From Ilyonectria destructans (lineage: Eukaryota; Ascomycota; Sordariomycetes; Hypocreales; Nectriaceae): a stretch of 64,000 nucleotides of DNA. Below are positions 37,604 to 48,288 of the stretch, one piece after another. Position 1 is the first letter of the stretch, and the number at the start of each line of letters is the position of its first letter. The translations under genes were made by a program, and so were the position numbers. Below the pieces are notes generated by a model. It was not told the origin of the DNA. It saw only the letters and a program-made list of their open reading frames with translations, and did no database searches. The DNA is taken from the NCBI GenBank assembly GCA_020740775.1, contig JAHEWK010000003.1, forward strand, positions 1,426,001-1,490,000, in the 5' to 3' direction.

Positions 37604-39396
37604 ATGGTATGTCCCCCTGTGCATCCTGGAGCAACTGTTATGTGGTTGATTTGCCCAGAGGAACCAATACGCTAACATGTCTCGTCTTCTTCCACCCCGC
37701 CAGTCTTTCCAACCAACCCAGATTTTCGAAGAGGGCACCACCGAGGAGAAGGGTGAGAATGCCCGTCTCTCCGCCTTTGTTGGCGCCATCGCCGTGGGCG
37801 ATCTCGTCAAGAGCACCCTCGGTCCCAAGGGAATGGACAAGATCCTGCAGTCCGCGTATGTCCGCCGTATCCTAGCTCGCCGCGACCCCCCTTTTTGACA
37901 ACGTGCTAGCTCGACCGCCGAAATCATGGTAACAAACGATGGTGCCACCATCCTCAAATCGATCGCCCTCGACAACGCCGCCGCAAAGGTCCTGGTCAAC
38001 ATTTCCAAGGTTCAGGATGACGAAGTCGGTGACGGCACCACCTCCGTCACCGTTCTGGCCGCCGAGCTGCTGCGAGAGGCCGAGAAGCTGGTTGACAAGA
38101 AGATTCACCCCCAGACCATTATCGAGGGTTACAGAATAGCGAGCCGTGCTGCCCTGAAGGCGCTGGAAGAGACGGCGGTTGACCACAGCAAGAGCCCCGA
38201 GGCTTTCCGAAATGACCTCCTCGCCATTGCACGGACGACGCTCAGCTCCAAGGTCCTGGCCCAGGACCGAGACCAGTTTGCCGAGCTCGCTTGCGATGCC
38301 GTGCTTCGATTGAAGTCTTCCGATCTCACCCACATTCAGATTATCAAGAAGGCCGGAGGAAAGCTCAGCGACTCCTACCTCGACGAGGGATTCATCCTGG
38401 ACAAGAAGATCGGTGTGAACCAGCCCAAGCGGTTGGAGAAGGCAAAGATTCTGGTGGCCAACACTTCCATGGACACCGACAAGGTCAAGATTTTTGGAGC
38501 CCGAGTCAAGGTCACCGGCACAAGCAAGCTCGCAGATTTGGAGCGGGCGGAGAAGGATAAGATGAAGGCCAAGGTCGAGAAGATCAAGTCCCACGGCATC
38601 AACTGCTTCATTAACCGCCAGTTGATCTACAACTGGCCCGAGCAACTGTTCACCGATGCCGGCATCATGTCGATCGAGCACGCCGACTTCGATGGTATTG
38701 AGCGCCTGGCCCTTGTCACTGGCGGAGAGATTGCCTCGACGTTCGACCACCCCGACCAGGTCAAGCTGGGTCACTGTGATTTGATTGAGGAGGTTATCAT
38801 TGGTGAGGACACCCTTATCAAGTTCTCCGGTGTTTCTGGTGGTGAGGCTTGCACGATCGTGCTTCGTGGTGCTACCGAACAGCTTCTCGATGAGGCAGAG
38901 CGAAGCTTGCACGACGCTCTGGCTGTTCTGTCCCAGACTATCAAGGAGCCCCGTACCACCCTCGGCGGTGGCTGTGCTGAGATGGTCATGGCCAAGGCCG
39001 TGGAGGGAGCCGCCACTCGCGTGGAGGGCAAGAAGCAAATGGCTGTGTCTAGCTTCGCCATTGCTTTGAGGCAACTGCCTACCATTCTGGCCGACAACGC
39101 CGGCCTGGACTCTGGCGACCTTGTCGCCCGCTTGCGAAAAGCCATTTACGATGGCCTTACCACCTATGGCCTGGACCTGATGACCCCCGGCGGTGGCATC
39201 ACGGATATGCGGGACCTTGGTGTTATTGAGAGTTACAAGTTGAAGAAGGCTGTTGTTTCGTCCGCCAGCGAGGCCGCAGAGGTGAGAACCCATTCTATCG
39301 TCTTATGTTTATGAGAAACTGACTGACATTATCTAGCTCCTTCTTCGAGTCGATGACATCATCCGGGCAGCGCCTCGTAGACGGGAACGAATGTGA
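37604..39396 (+). CDS. CCT2: Chaperonin TCP-1 subunit beta (CCT2)
   Basis: Subunit of the cytosolic chaperonin that folds actin and tubulin. Four exons: 37604-37606 (only the start codon), 37704-37855, 37910-39281 and 39337-39396, giving 528 residues. I chose the ATG at 37604 because it is followed directly by GTATGT and the join yields [12 protein letters not shown], the family N-terminus. The ATG at 37677 would add an unrelated leader. ATP-site motifs [20 protein letters not shown] and [14 protein letters not shown] are present, and TLGGGCAEM and [10 protein letters not shown] flank the C-terminal equatorial domain. The last exon encodes [14 protein letters not shown]. Confidence 0.93.
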
Positions 39397-40139
39397 GGTA
39401 GAGGCTCTGGTAGCTGATGAGGATGTGTCGGATAGGCATAGACCATGATGATCTGTAATGATACCATAGATGTGGCGGCATGGAAATGCAAAAGGACCAT
39501 CGTGATCGAGCACCTCGCCTCGTTACGAACAATACGCTCCATCTCACCTGTGATTGCTTGGCTTTGTTTTGTTTTCCGTGCCAATAATCTGCTTGCGTCA
39601 GGCTGTTTGGGCCAACCAACTTTTGTGAACCACATCTCACTTTACATTCACTTTGCCATATCTGCAGCCACCCAACCCCGCCGTCGCCGTTTGCACCGAA
39701 ACAACAGTGGTTGAACACTGCTTTCATTTTCGCAACATGATCATTTAGAATCCTGCCTAATCTTGTGTCTTCTTCTCACCTTCCCTTGTCATACTTTGAG
39801 GCCGCGATCACTGCACCCGACACTATCTGTGCCTCGCCTTCATCGTCTTCGTTTTCACCTTCATTGTTAGGCGCACGCCTAGACATAACTTTCTACGAGT
39901 TTCGTTTTGCGTTTTGTTTCGTCGGTCTTCGAGATTTGCGTCCACCACACGCTGTCTTCTCTTGCGCTTGTCATCTCACTTTTTTCACTTTTGTTCCACC
40001 TTGCTACATCTACGTTACACTCTCTAGTACAGTCCCCTCATGCCGTGACATTCTTTGATATGATCATTTACTGATCTTGAAACATCAGAGTGCCTTACTG
40101 CAACTGCCCACAAGAAACTGCCCCGGCAACGCTGCAGCC
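39397..40139. other. Intergenic region with pyrimidine-rich leader
   Basis: It contains the CCT2 3' flank and, from about 39,760, CT-rich tracts typical of fungal promoters before the next gene. No gene seen. Confidence 0.55.
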
Positions 40140-43100
40140 ATGCCTCAACGCAAGATCTCCGACATGTTCGCCTCCCAGGGACCGTCGCCAAGGCGCTCTC
40201 AGCCCGATCTTCCGCCAAATACCAACAATCGCAAGGCCGGTGGCAGCCAAGTCATTGCTTCCAACGAGGATAAACAAGGTCCTGGGTCGAGTGACAAGAA
40301 TCCTTCACCACGGAAAAGACATCAGGGCAGCGGGCACGCAACTGCCGGGTCACCTCTGAACACACAAAACACACCATCTGCCGCTTCTTTCCTCTCGATT
40401 CCTTCGACGCCACCCTCCGAGGCTATTTCGTCGCAGAAAGGAGCTACGAAGAACATCAAGCGGGTCAACGAGAATGTGCCAGAAACACCTCAGCCGAATC
40501 GACGTGGAGGAAACCCTCGTGCCGCAAGTGGGAGAACACCAACAAAGCCCATCGAGCTCCCTCCAGGCACATCCCCCCACACCCCAATCGAGCTCTCGTC
40601 TGGGGATGACAGTTCAGACTCAGACTGCATGCTCCAGAGCGTCCAGCCAACTCCCACCAAGAAACGCAAGCGGAACACGGCCTCAACTCCAAAGGCCACA
40701 CCCACCAAGCGACCGAAGGCCAAGGAAGCTGTCCCCAAAACCCCGACACGCGCCGCAGCGAAGCAGAAGCCGACCAGCAAACAGAAACAAGCTGTCCAGA
40801 AACCAGCTGCCAAGAAACCAGTTGCGCAGACCCCAGTTGCGCAGACACCAAATACCCAAAAGCCGGCTGCCCAGACACCAACTACCCAGAAACAAGCTGT
40901 TCAAAAACCAGCTGCTAAGAAACCAACTACCCAGAAAACACCTGCCCGAAAACCGGCTTCGCAAGCACCAGCTACTCAGCCACCGGCGGCCCAAAAACCA
41001 GCTGCGCAGACACCAGCTACCCAGAAACCAACCGCCCAGAAGGCTCGGGCAGCATCCTTGCCCCCTCGTCCGAACCCACCTACTGGCTCTTCGACCCCTG
41101 CTGCTGCAAACACCATCGGCCCTCTGCTGAAGAATCGGTTTGCTATCAAAGCGAAATTTCTCAAAGGGACTAAACTTCAGGCCAGTTCGGCCCAAGTCAC
41201 ATCCAAGAAGGATGATCCCGATTGCTTCATCGAAAAGGTTCAGCCCTCCCCCGCCCCGAAGCGAAGTCTTCCAAGCAAGGCAAAGAAACCACCACCAAAG
41301 AAGAGACGAGTCGGTAATTCCAACGCTTCAGTTGCTGTCGCTGATAACCCGCCAAGAGAAGATGATGATTCGGATTGTGAGATCGTCAAGGTTATCAGGA
41401 CCCCCCAGAAACGAGCTTCATCCGTCACTTTTATCCACGACGAGAATGACGCGGATGGTGAAGATTCCGAAGAAGAGCCCAATGATCGCAAGAAGGCACT
41501 CTGCTCGAACAGAGCTGCACCTGCCCGATTGCAACAATCCTCATCCAACCGAGCGCCCGCTAAGGCCAACCCTGTCACACCCAGCCCTGTCAAACCTGTC
41601 CCTGCCAAGCCCGACTTCACAAACACACCCGCACCGGGCATCACTTGCGACAGACCCATGGCCGATATGGTCCATGGCATTTTGCCTGAATATTTGGCTG
41701 CACCAGCGGGTAATGTTGAGGGGAGAGATGTGTCCGTGGCCGTTGCTCCCGTGGCTTAGGACGCCAGGGATTCTTCGAGAAGCAACCGGACTGCCGCCCG
41801 CTCATACGTTGAAACTCGAGGCGACGACTCGGCCGGGGCCAACACCTCGTCGGGCAAAGCGAAGTTGTGCCAAGTAGGGGGATCGCCACCATCTGCTCTA
41901 GACAGCTCTATAAAATCACCCACATTTGATGATCGTCCCGCACCATGCAAGTTGCCTAGGGAAGAGCCATCAGACCTTGCCAAAGAGGACTTCTTTGCTA
42001 TTTTTGGGTTGACCAGCAAGCAGGAAGCGTTGAGCCAAGATGTGCCTGAATCTGAAGAGGAAGATTGCATTGTCAAGAAAGAACCATCGCCTGACCTGAG
42101 AGGAGCTAAGAGAGAACCAGCAACTGACATCAGCGATGAAGAATCCCTCCCTCTTTTCAACAGGATCTGGAAGAAAGAAGCTTTGAGCCAAGACGTGTCC
42201 GAACCCGAAGAGGAAAATCGGGAGATCAAGCCAGACCCAGATTCCTACTCGGATCATTCGTCCCCACTCTCCTATTGTGGCTCTGGTGAGAGCTCCGGTG
42301 ACGACTCCGACAACAGCTGTAATGTCAAATCGTCACCCCCGCCCTCTCACCAGCCTCCGACTTCGAGCGCAAGTTTCGGAAGCCCCTTTGGTTACATGAA
42401 TCGTTCCGAATCTCGGGTTGATTCTCACTTTGAGCTCTCGGACGACCTTGGTACCGAGGAGAATTGCTCAATGCCATCCCCCAAAAACCTGCCAAGCAGC
42501 CGAAGCATGGCGTCAAGTGGCTTGAAGAGTATCTTGAAAGCCCCAAAAACATGGCCTTGTCAGCCTCGAAAGTGGAAAAACGGCCGAGGCAACCCGTTTT
42601 CATCAATCAGTGTCTCGCCTTTGGCTGAACATGCTGTGTCTTCGCCCAGCGAGAGAATACAGCACACGAAGAAGCAAGCCAAGTCAATCAGAGCTTCAGC
42701 TTCCAAGAAGGTGGCCCTAGTGCCTGGGAAGAAGTTCACTACTACCCTGAAACGTCTTGCTTCAAACGTGAAGAAGAGCAAGCCCAAAGCGATGGGAACC
42801 TTTGACGCACTCTGGAGCCCTCGTCGCAAGCTCAGTGCCAAGAAGATACATTCTACTCCTGCCAACAGAGGATGGATCTACAAGAGTAAGTACTCACCAT
42901 GTTTGATCCGAGCAAGTTTTCCCACTGACTGCCCGGGTAGAGAACAGTTTGACACCATTGAAATCAGTCCCACACGACACAAATTCCGACGAGGCAGATG
43001 AAACGGATGGAGAGACCAGCAGTATGGACATGGACACCCCTTCGAAGATCAGGATCAAGGTCGACCCCACGGTTCCAGATCCAAAGGAGCAGACGAAGCT

Positions 43101-43749
43101 CACAGAGGCTACTAAGAGCCTTAATAGTCCCGGAGAACAACACAACCGGATGGTAGACAACATATCTGGTTTCGATGTCCGGGAGTTCAAGCCAGCCGTG
43201 ATTCGAGATGGAGTCTCAGAGCATGCGATCAAGCCTACAATTGCTCGCCTTGAGAAGAAGATAGCCTCTGGGGAAGTCTTTGCCAACCAAGGCCAGGACA
43301 GTGTGTCGCGATACAAATGGACGACGGATTAGAAACTCCCGGTTGCCCGTTCAGATGTGACCTCACGAGCGATGGAAGCAGAACTCCTGCACCGAGGCAT
43401 CAAGACGGACAGGCAGTACGGCAATTTTTGGTACAACCTCATGATGAGGTACTCTCATCTGGCGGGATCGACTGTGCCGTTGTTTACGATGAAGAAGCAG
43501 TCCCTGGATGACTTTGTCGAGGAGAGCATGACAAACCGACGAGACCTGGCGCCAAAGTCGAAGAACTGTGACGAAAACCCAGCCAAACCAGAAGGGGTTG
43601 AAGCACTCAAGCTCTGGGGCGCTGGGGAGACGGACAACGAGAGTTCTTCATCAGGGTCCGACAACGAGGAAGACCTGGTTGCGAAGATGCACGCCGTGAC
43701 GAAGAAGCAGAGGGTTCGGGACGGAGCGGGCAGCAGTCTTGGTAGATGA
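40140..43749 (+). CDS. Large low-complexity nuclear-type protein interrupted by two in-frame UAG codons
   Basis: Family not recognised. Exon 1 is 40140-42885 and exon 2 is 42941-43749, joined at a good GTAAGT intron. The frame is open for 1185 codons except for TAG at 41757-41759 (codon 540) and TAG at 43330-43332 (codon 1046). Without decoding of the first UAG the product is 539 residues. The N-terminus QRKISDMF faintly resembles a PCNA-binding motif. Residues 220-302 are a Pro/Thr/Gln/Lys 5-residue repeat. Lys/Arg nuclear signals (KKRKR, PPKKRRVG) occur. Short acidic-hydrophobic motifs recur (DCFIEKV, DCEIVKV, DCIVKKEP). A KxEALSQDV block is duplicated about 50 residues apart (about residues 624 and 680). 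The C-terminal part (RQYGNFWYNLMMRYSHLA) looks globular. It may be one gene with readthrough or RNA editing, a recent pseudogene, or a gene spliced in a way I do not see. Confidence 0.6.
40797..41045 (+). repeat. In-frame Pro/Thr/Gln/Lys minisatellite
   Basis: Imperfect 15-nt units encode variants of KPAAQ and TPTTQ, running through codons 220-302 of the large low-complexity gene. Confidence 0.75.
41748..41769 (+). other. Predicted hairpin around first in-frame UAG
   Basis: CCC (41748-41750) pairs with GGG (41767-41769), a single G is bulged, and TGGC (41752-41755) pairs with GCCA (41763-41766). The 7-nt loop TTAGGAC (41756-41762) holds the stop codon, with its A third in the loop and a T before it, as in tRNA anticodon loops. 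Pairing is read directly. Any function is inference. Confidence 0.5.
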
Positions 43750-45262
43750 CTGTGGATGGTGATAGGTGCTGATTGCTATGTCATTTCGATGTTGACATTG
43801 GGCTGATCCGACGCACGTGATTGTGTACTCTTTTGAGGATTGGTTGATGGCGGGGAACTTGTTAGTAATGCCGCCACGCCATGGCCAGGGTTTGCTTTGT
43901 CTTGTGAGACACAATTTTATTCAACAGCAAGGACGCAGGGAGCGTCCTCGGTAGTGGGACATCTTATGTAGAAGAAAGGAGGCGCCAGGCAAATCACACA
44001 TGGCGTTCAAGGCCGCTGCCCAGACCGACTTTAATATACCTCGGAACCCTGAAACGTGATTCGCTGTCGAGGTTGATTAGCCACGCATATGCGGCCGAGA
44101 TTACAGGCGACAGGGGTTCGACATTGACGTTGACAGCACGGGCACTGTACGGCGCCGCCCATTCTCAGGCACCATGCACCGTCTTGCCGTGGCCATGCAC
44201 TGTGCTCACCCCTCCATGTTCCCCTGTGCATGGCTTGACCCGATAAGGCCATGCCACCCGGCGGATGGCGGGCAAAATTGCGGGCAAAATTGTGCGCAAG
44301 TCCCCCTCCCGCGTGGGAGCGGTGCGCAGGTACGTACATACCCCGGCCCATCCTGGGTGGCGTGTGCGCGCCATGCCCTTTTCGGGACGTGGCTCCTCCC
44401 TGTCTGGGTCTGGACTACGTCGCTCCTTCCCGTTCGCTGGTCGCTGGTCGCCCGTTTTGCTGGGCGGCGCTGGTGGCGCTGGCGGCGCAGGAAGGTGCAT
44501 GGGACGGACATGGGACGGGCGTTGTGTGTGTGTGTTGGCGCTTTGGCGGTTTCTGCAGTGCTGCGGTTCTGCGGTTCTACGGTTCTGGTTTGCTGGCGCC
44601 TCCTTTGCCATCGTCATCAGGCGTTCTCACTCTCGCACTCTTCATCTTCCTTGTTTTTGCCCCCCGATTGAGTTGCTTACTCCCCGACCTGCTTGCTTTC
44701 CTACTGCGCTTGGATCCCAATTCTCTCGCTTCTTTGGGTCCTCGATTCTCTCGCTTGCTACAACGTGCATCTTTTAACCACAAAGACCCCATCTCTCGCT
44801 CGCTGCTGCGCCTCCCCGTCGTTCGTTAATGGGAGCAACAGCGTCAGCAACAACCGCCCGACTCCTCCGCCAGGCCATTCCATCGTTGATCGATCTCCCC
44901 ATCTTGCGCTTCCCTTACTACTTTCGCTATAATCACGATTTCATCTCGCTTCAATATCATTCCTATTACGGATCTCCCCTCCCTGACCAGCTCCCGCCCC
45001 GAGTCAGACCCTGGCAATCTTGAAACGACTCCTTCATCAACCAGCCCGAGCTCCAGCCCAGCAACAACCTCTGACCCTGCACAGCCCGCTTACGTCCCGC
45101 TGAACAAAACAAGACGACACCGCTCAAGACGACTTTACCGATAGACCAGACATATCGACGCACGAGACAACTGCAAACCAGACGACTCCAGACGATCCTT
45201 GGGCGAGACGACCACCATCTCTCGTCCTCCCGGCACCGCCATTGTCCTCCTGCCATGCGACA
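43750..45262. other. Intergenic region and long leader of TBC gene
   Basis: About 1.5 kb. It includes a short direct repeat of GCGGGCAAAATT (44,268-44,291) and a long CT-rich stretch from 44,600. Overlapping open frames of up to 192 codons at 44.2-44.8 kb occur in several frames at once, use repetitive codons and are not called. Confidence 0.5.
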
Positions 45263-47442
45263 ATGATCCGCGCTCACGACCTCGATATCGTCATCCCTAG
45301 CCCCGAGTCACCTCCAGGGATGACGGCCTCCAAGAGCTCAAAATCGTCTTCTTTCCAGTCCTTTAGTAGCGATGATGGCAGTGTCCTAGCCGATGTCGGC
45401 CACTTTGAAGACATTGGCCTGGATGACGACACCGATACTGTGACCCTCAAGAGCCCATCTGAGGTCAGCATCCGCTCCTTATCCGTCAAGGCGCCCACTG
45501 GACGAACCCTCGCAGCCGGCCGAACTGCTTCGAAAGCCCGTCCGCCTTTCCCGGCCCTCCAGACCAATGTCTACGCCTCAAACCCGCGCAGCACCAACCT
45601 AAGCGCCCTCACTGAGCCTCTCTCGGCCACTCGCCCCAAGCCCTTGACCAGTCCTTCTACTTCGTCCCTCCCATTTCCGCGGCGGCGAACCCCCAGCCCT
45701 GGATACTCGCTCAATCCGAGAGACCCGAGCCGTCCGGCCAAGCCTCGCCGTGGTAGCTGGCAGACGAATCGCGATCGCAAGTCCTTTACCGACCTGGAAC
45801 GCGAGTGTGACGAAGACGACGGCGATGACATCCCCGACGGTCTGGTCCTGGACAATGTTCCTATCTCTCCCCGCCCCCCGCAGGAGCGTTCGCCCAGCCG
45901 GACCAATTCCATATCGCCATCCCCCGACCGAGCCCCCAAAGAACGCGTCCGGAGCGTTGGCAACGGAACGCCGGCTATCGCCCAGGCTCAGGGATCTCTC
46001 CGGTCTCCTTCCTGGAAAAGCGATGCTCCCCCTCGCAGCCCTCTCAAGACTCGCGCACACAGCTGGAACGCGGCTCTGGCTGAACTCAATGCTGAAGCCA
46101 AAGCTCTGACTGAAAAGCTGGAAGAGCATGCGGATGAGATGGACGAGAGCCAGACCAAACGGCCCAATGGCACCCGACCCAATACTTGGGCCTCGACCCG
46201 TCGGAGATCAGTCGACAGCTCCTATGACAAGAGGGAGCGAATTAAGTCGACACCGGAACTTCCGCCTCTCCGAAAGACTAATATCATGATTGACCCTCTT
46301 CCCGTTTCAAAGGAGAAGGAGGCTGTCTTGAGCCGCACTCGACCATCCTGGCTTCCACCCAAGGATCCTGCTGAGGAGAAACGACATTTGAGGGAATACC
46401 AGAAGATGATGGCTGCTAGCGCCCGATCTGAAGAACGCCGAGAAGCCACCCGCAAAGCAAAGGTTGAGGGACGTGACGTTACCGCAGATAACCTGATGCA
46501 TATCTGGGAACGAGATGTGATCCCCCGCTGGAACGACGCCATCCGAGAGCGTAGGACGAGAGAGTTGTGGTGGAAGGGTGTTGCGCCTCGAAGCCGAGGA
46601 GTCGTATGGTCACGAGCGATTGGCAATGAGCTGGGCCTCAGCGAAACGTCATTTGAAGCAGCACTAGCAAGAGCGAGAGAGGTGGATGCTCGGGTCAAGG
46701 ACGACAAAGGCGACGCGGACGACGTCAGGAAGGCCAAGTGGTTCCAGGAAATTCGCAAGGATGCTTCCGAGCGGACCTGGAAAGACCTCCGCATCTTCGA
46801 GGTTAGCGGACCGCTGAACCAGAGCTTGATTGACGTGCTGAGCGCGTATGCTATGTACCGGAGCGATATTGGCTATGTGTCGGGTTGTAATGTGAGTGTG
46901 AACAAATCCTTGGTGATGCATGAAACTAACAATCTCAGACAATCGCTGCCTTGCTACTGCTGAACCTACCAAACCCCGCCGCAGCGTTCATTTCACTCTC
47001 CAACGTTCTCAATCGACCCCTACCACTGTCCTTTTATGCATCGGACCCGGGCGCTCAGTCATCGGCTTGCAACTTGGTGCTGCAAACCCTGGCCCTCAAA
47101 TCCCCCACGTTACACCACCACCTGACGATGAATGTCGACCCGGCAACACTGGAAGCCTACCTTCGCGACATTTTCACCAGCATGTTCACGGCACAGCTTG
47201 CCATCGACGAGGCCGCAAGGTTGTGGGATGTATATGTCTTCGAAGGAGACGGTCTCATGGTTCGCGCGGCTGTGGCCTTCTTATTGAGCAGAGAAATGAC
47301 TCTGCTCGGGACAAAGAACTCAGGGGAAGTGAAGGCGGTCCTCTCAGTGCAGAATGCTAGCGTGCCTTCTGCAAGACCCGCAGGCGAAGTCGGCGCGGAA
47401 GACCGATTTATGATCTCGGTCCGCGAGGCTGGCAAGGCCTAG
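45263..47442 (+). CDS. TBC-domain (Rab-GAP-like) protein
   Basis: Member of the TBC family that normally speeds GTP hydrolysis by Rab proteins in membrane traffic. Two exons, 45263-46891 and 46939-47442, give 710 residues. Residues 1-330 are disordered, rich in Ser, Pro and Arg. The TBC domain runs from about 415 (RWNDAIRERRTRELWWKG, VAPRSRGVVWSRAIG) to about 670, with GPLNQSLIDVLSAYAMYRSDIGYVSGCN and MFTAQLAIDEAARLWDVYVFEG. The canonical Arg finger IxxDxxR appears as IRKDASER, one residue shifted, and the Gln finger YxQ is YVS. The GAP mechanism may therefore be altered. A few such TBC proteins are pseudo-GAPs. Confidence 0.85.
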
Positions 47443-48288
47443 CCAAGTTATGTCTTGGGCAACGGCAGCAAATCTACGACGTTGATTACATAGGTGGACG
47501 GTATTTACACTCCTTTGGAGCTGACATGTATATTTTGGTATAGATGGGGACATACGCGACTCCATTTCTCGGCGTTTGATGCAGGGGCGACATCTTGGGA
47601 ACCTCAACCAGAGGGGCGGCTCTTTTGCGTAAAGGTGTTTGAATGGGAGGAGATGGAACTTAGTTACTTAACTTCGTAATCGTTATTACATCCAGAGAAT
47701 GGATGGTCACCTATTGAATCAAACTTTAGATTCTACACTCAAACGTGGATTTGAACTTTGAAGTTCTATCATAGACTCTCTCACACATGACAGTCTCAGA
47801 CGTGGTGGTTGCAGCTGGTAATTATAGACAGGGTGAAACCTTAGATGAGAGTGTCTCAGCCATGTGGCATCATGTCCATTTTGGCAAGGCTCGGTATACG
47901 TTAGCTTCGAAGCATGTGAGGGGTACAGGTACTTTGCACGGGTGCCCTGGCAATGGAACATTCCAATTTATGCATTTATTTTTTGTTGATGATGGCAACC
48001 AGCCTGTCTCAGACTCACAGTCAGGCGCAAGAAGAGCCCAAGTGCGTCACGTGAGGGACGGCCAGTCTGCACCCCGCCCACTCTTCGTATTGCTCTAGGT
48101 AGGCAAACAAGCAGACAAAAAGATCCAACCACCCACCACTCCGTCTTGAAGCATTCTCTCCACCGACTGGGTGAATACCCACCGAGACGGGACACGGGAG
48201 ACGGAGCCGGACACGGAGCCGGAACCGGTGTCGGAGTCGGAGTCGGAACCGGACACGGCAGACGGGAGACGGGAGAGGGGCCAGCAAA
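47443..48288. other. Intergenic region with G/A-rich minisatellite
   Basis: AT-rich at first. From about 48,190 to 48,275 it becomes a run of GGAGAC, GGAGCC and GGAGTC-like 6-nt units directly upstream of the transposase-like gene. No other gene. Confidence 0.55.

Noticed and set aside
37872..39293. 473-codon minus-strand frame opposite CCT2
   Set aside because: Exact antisense of a conserved gene with strong codon bias, which keeps the reverse frame open. No recognisable protein.
41711..41760. 50-nt intron (GTAATG to CTTAG) that would remove the first UAG
   Set aside because: Signals are fair, but the length is not a multiple of three and the shifted frame stops within 20 codons.
44165..44829. 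Several overlapping frames of 100-192 codons
   Set aside because: Simple G/C and CT-rich sequence leaves many frames open at once. It is the probable leader of the TBC gene.
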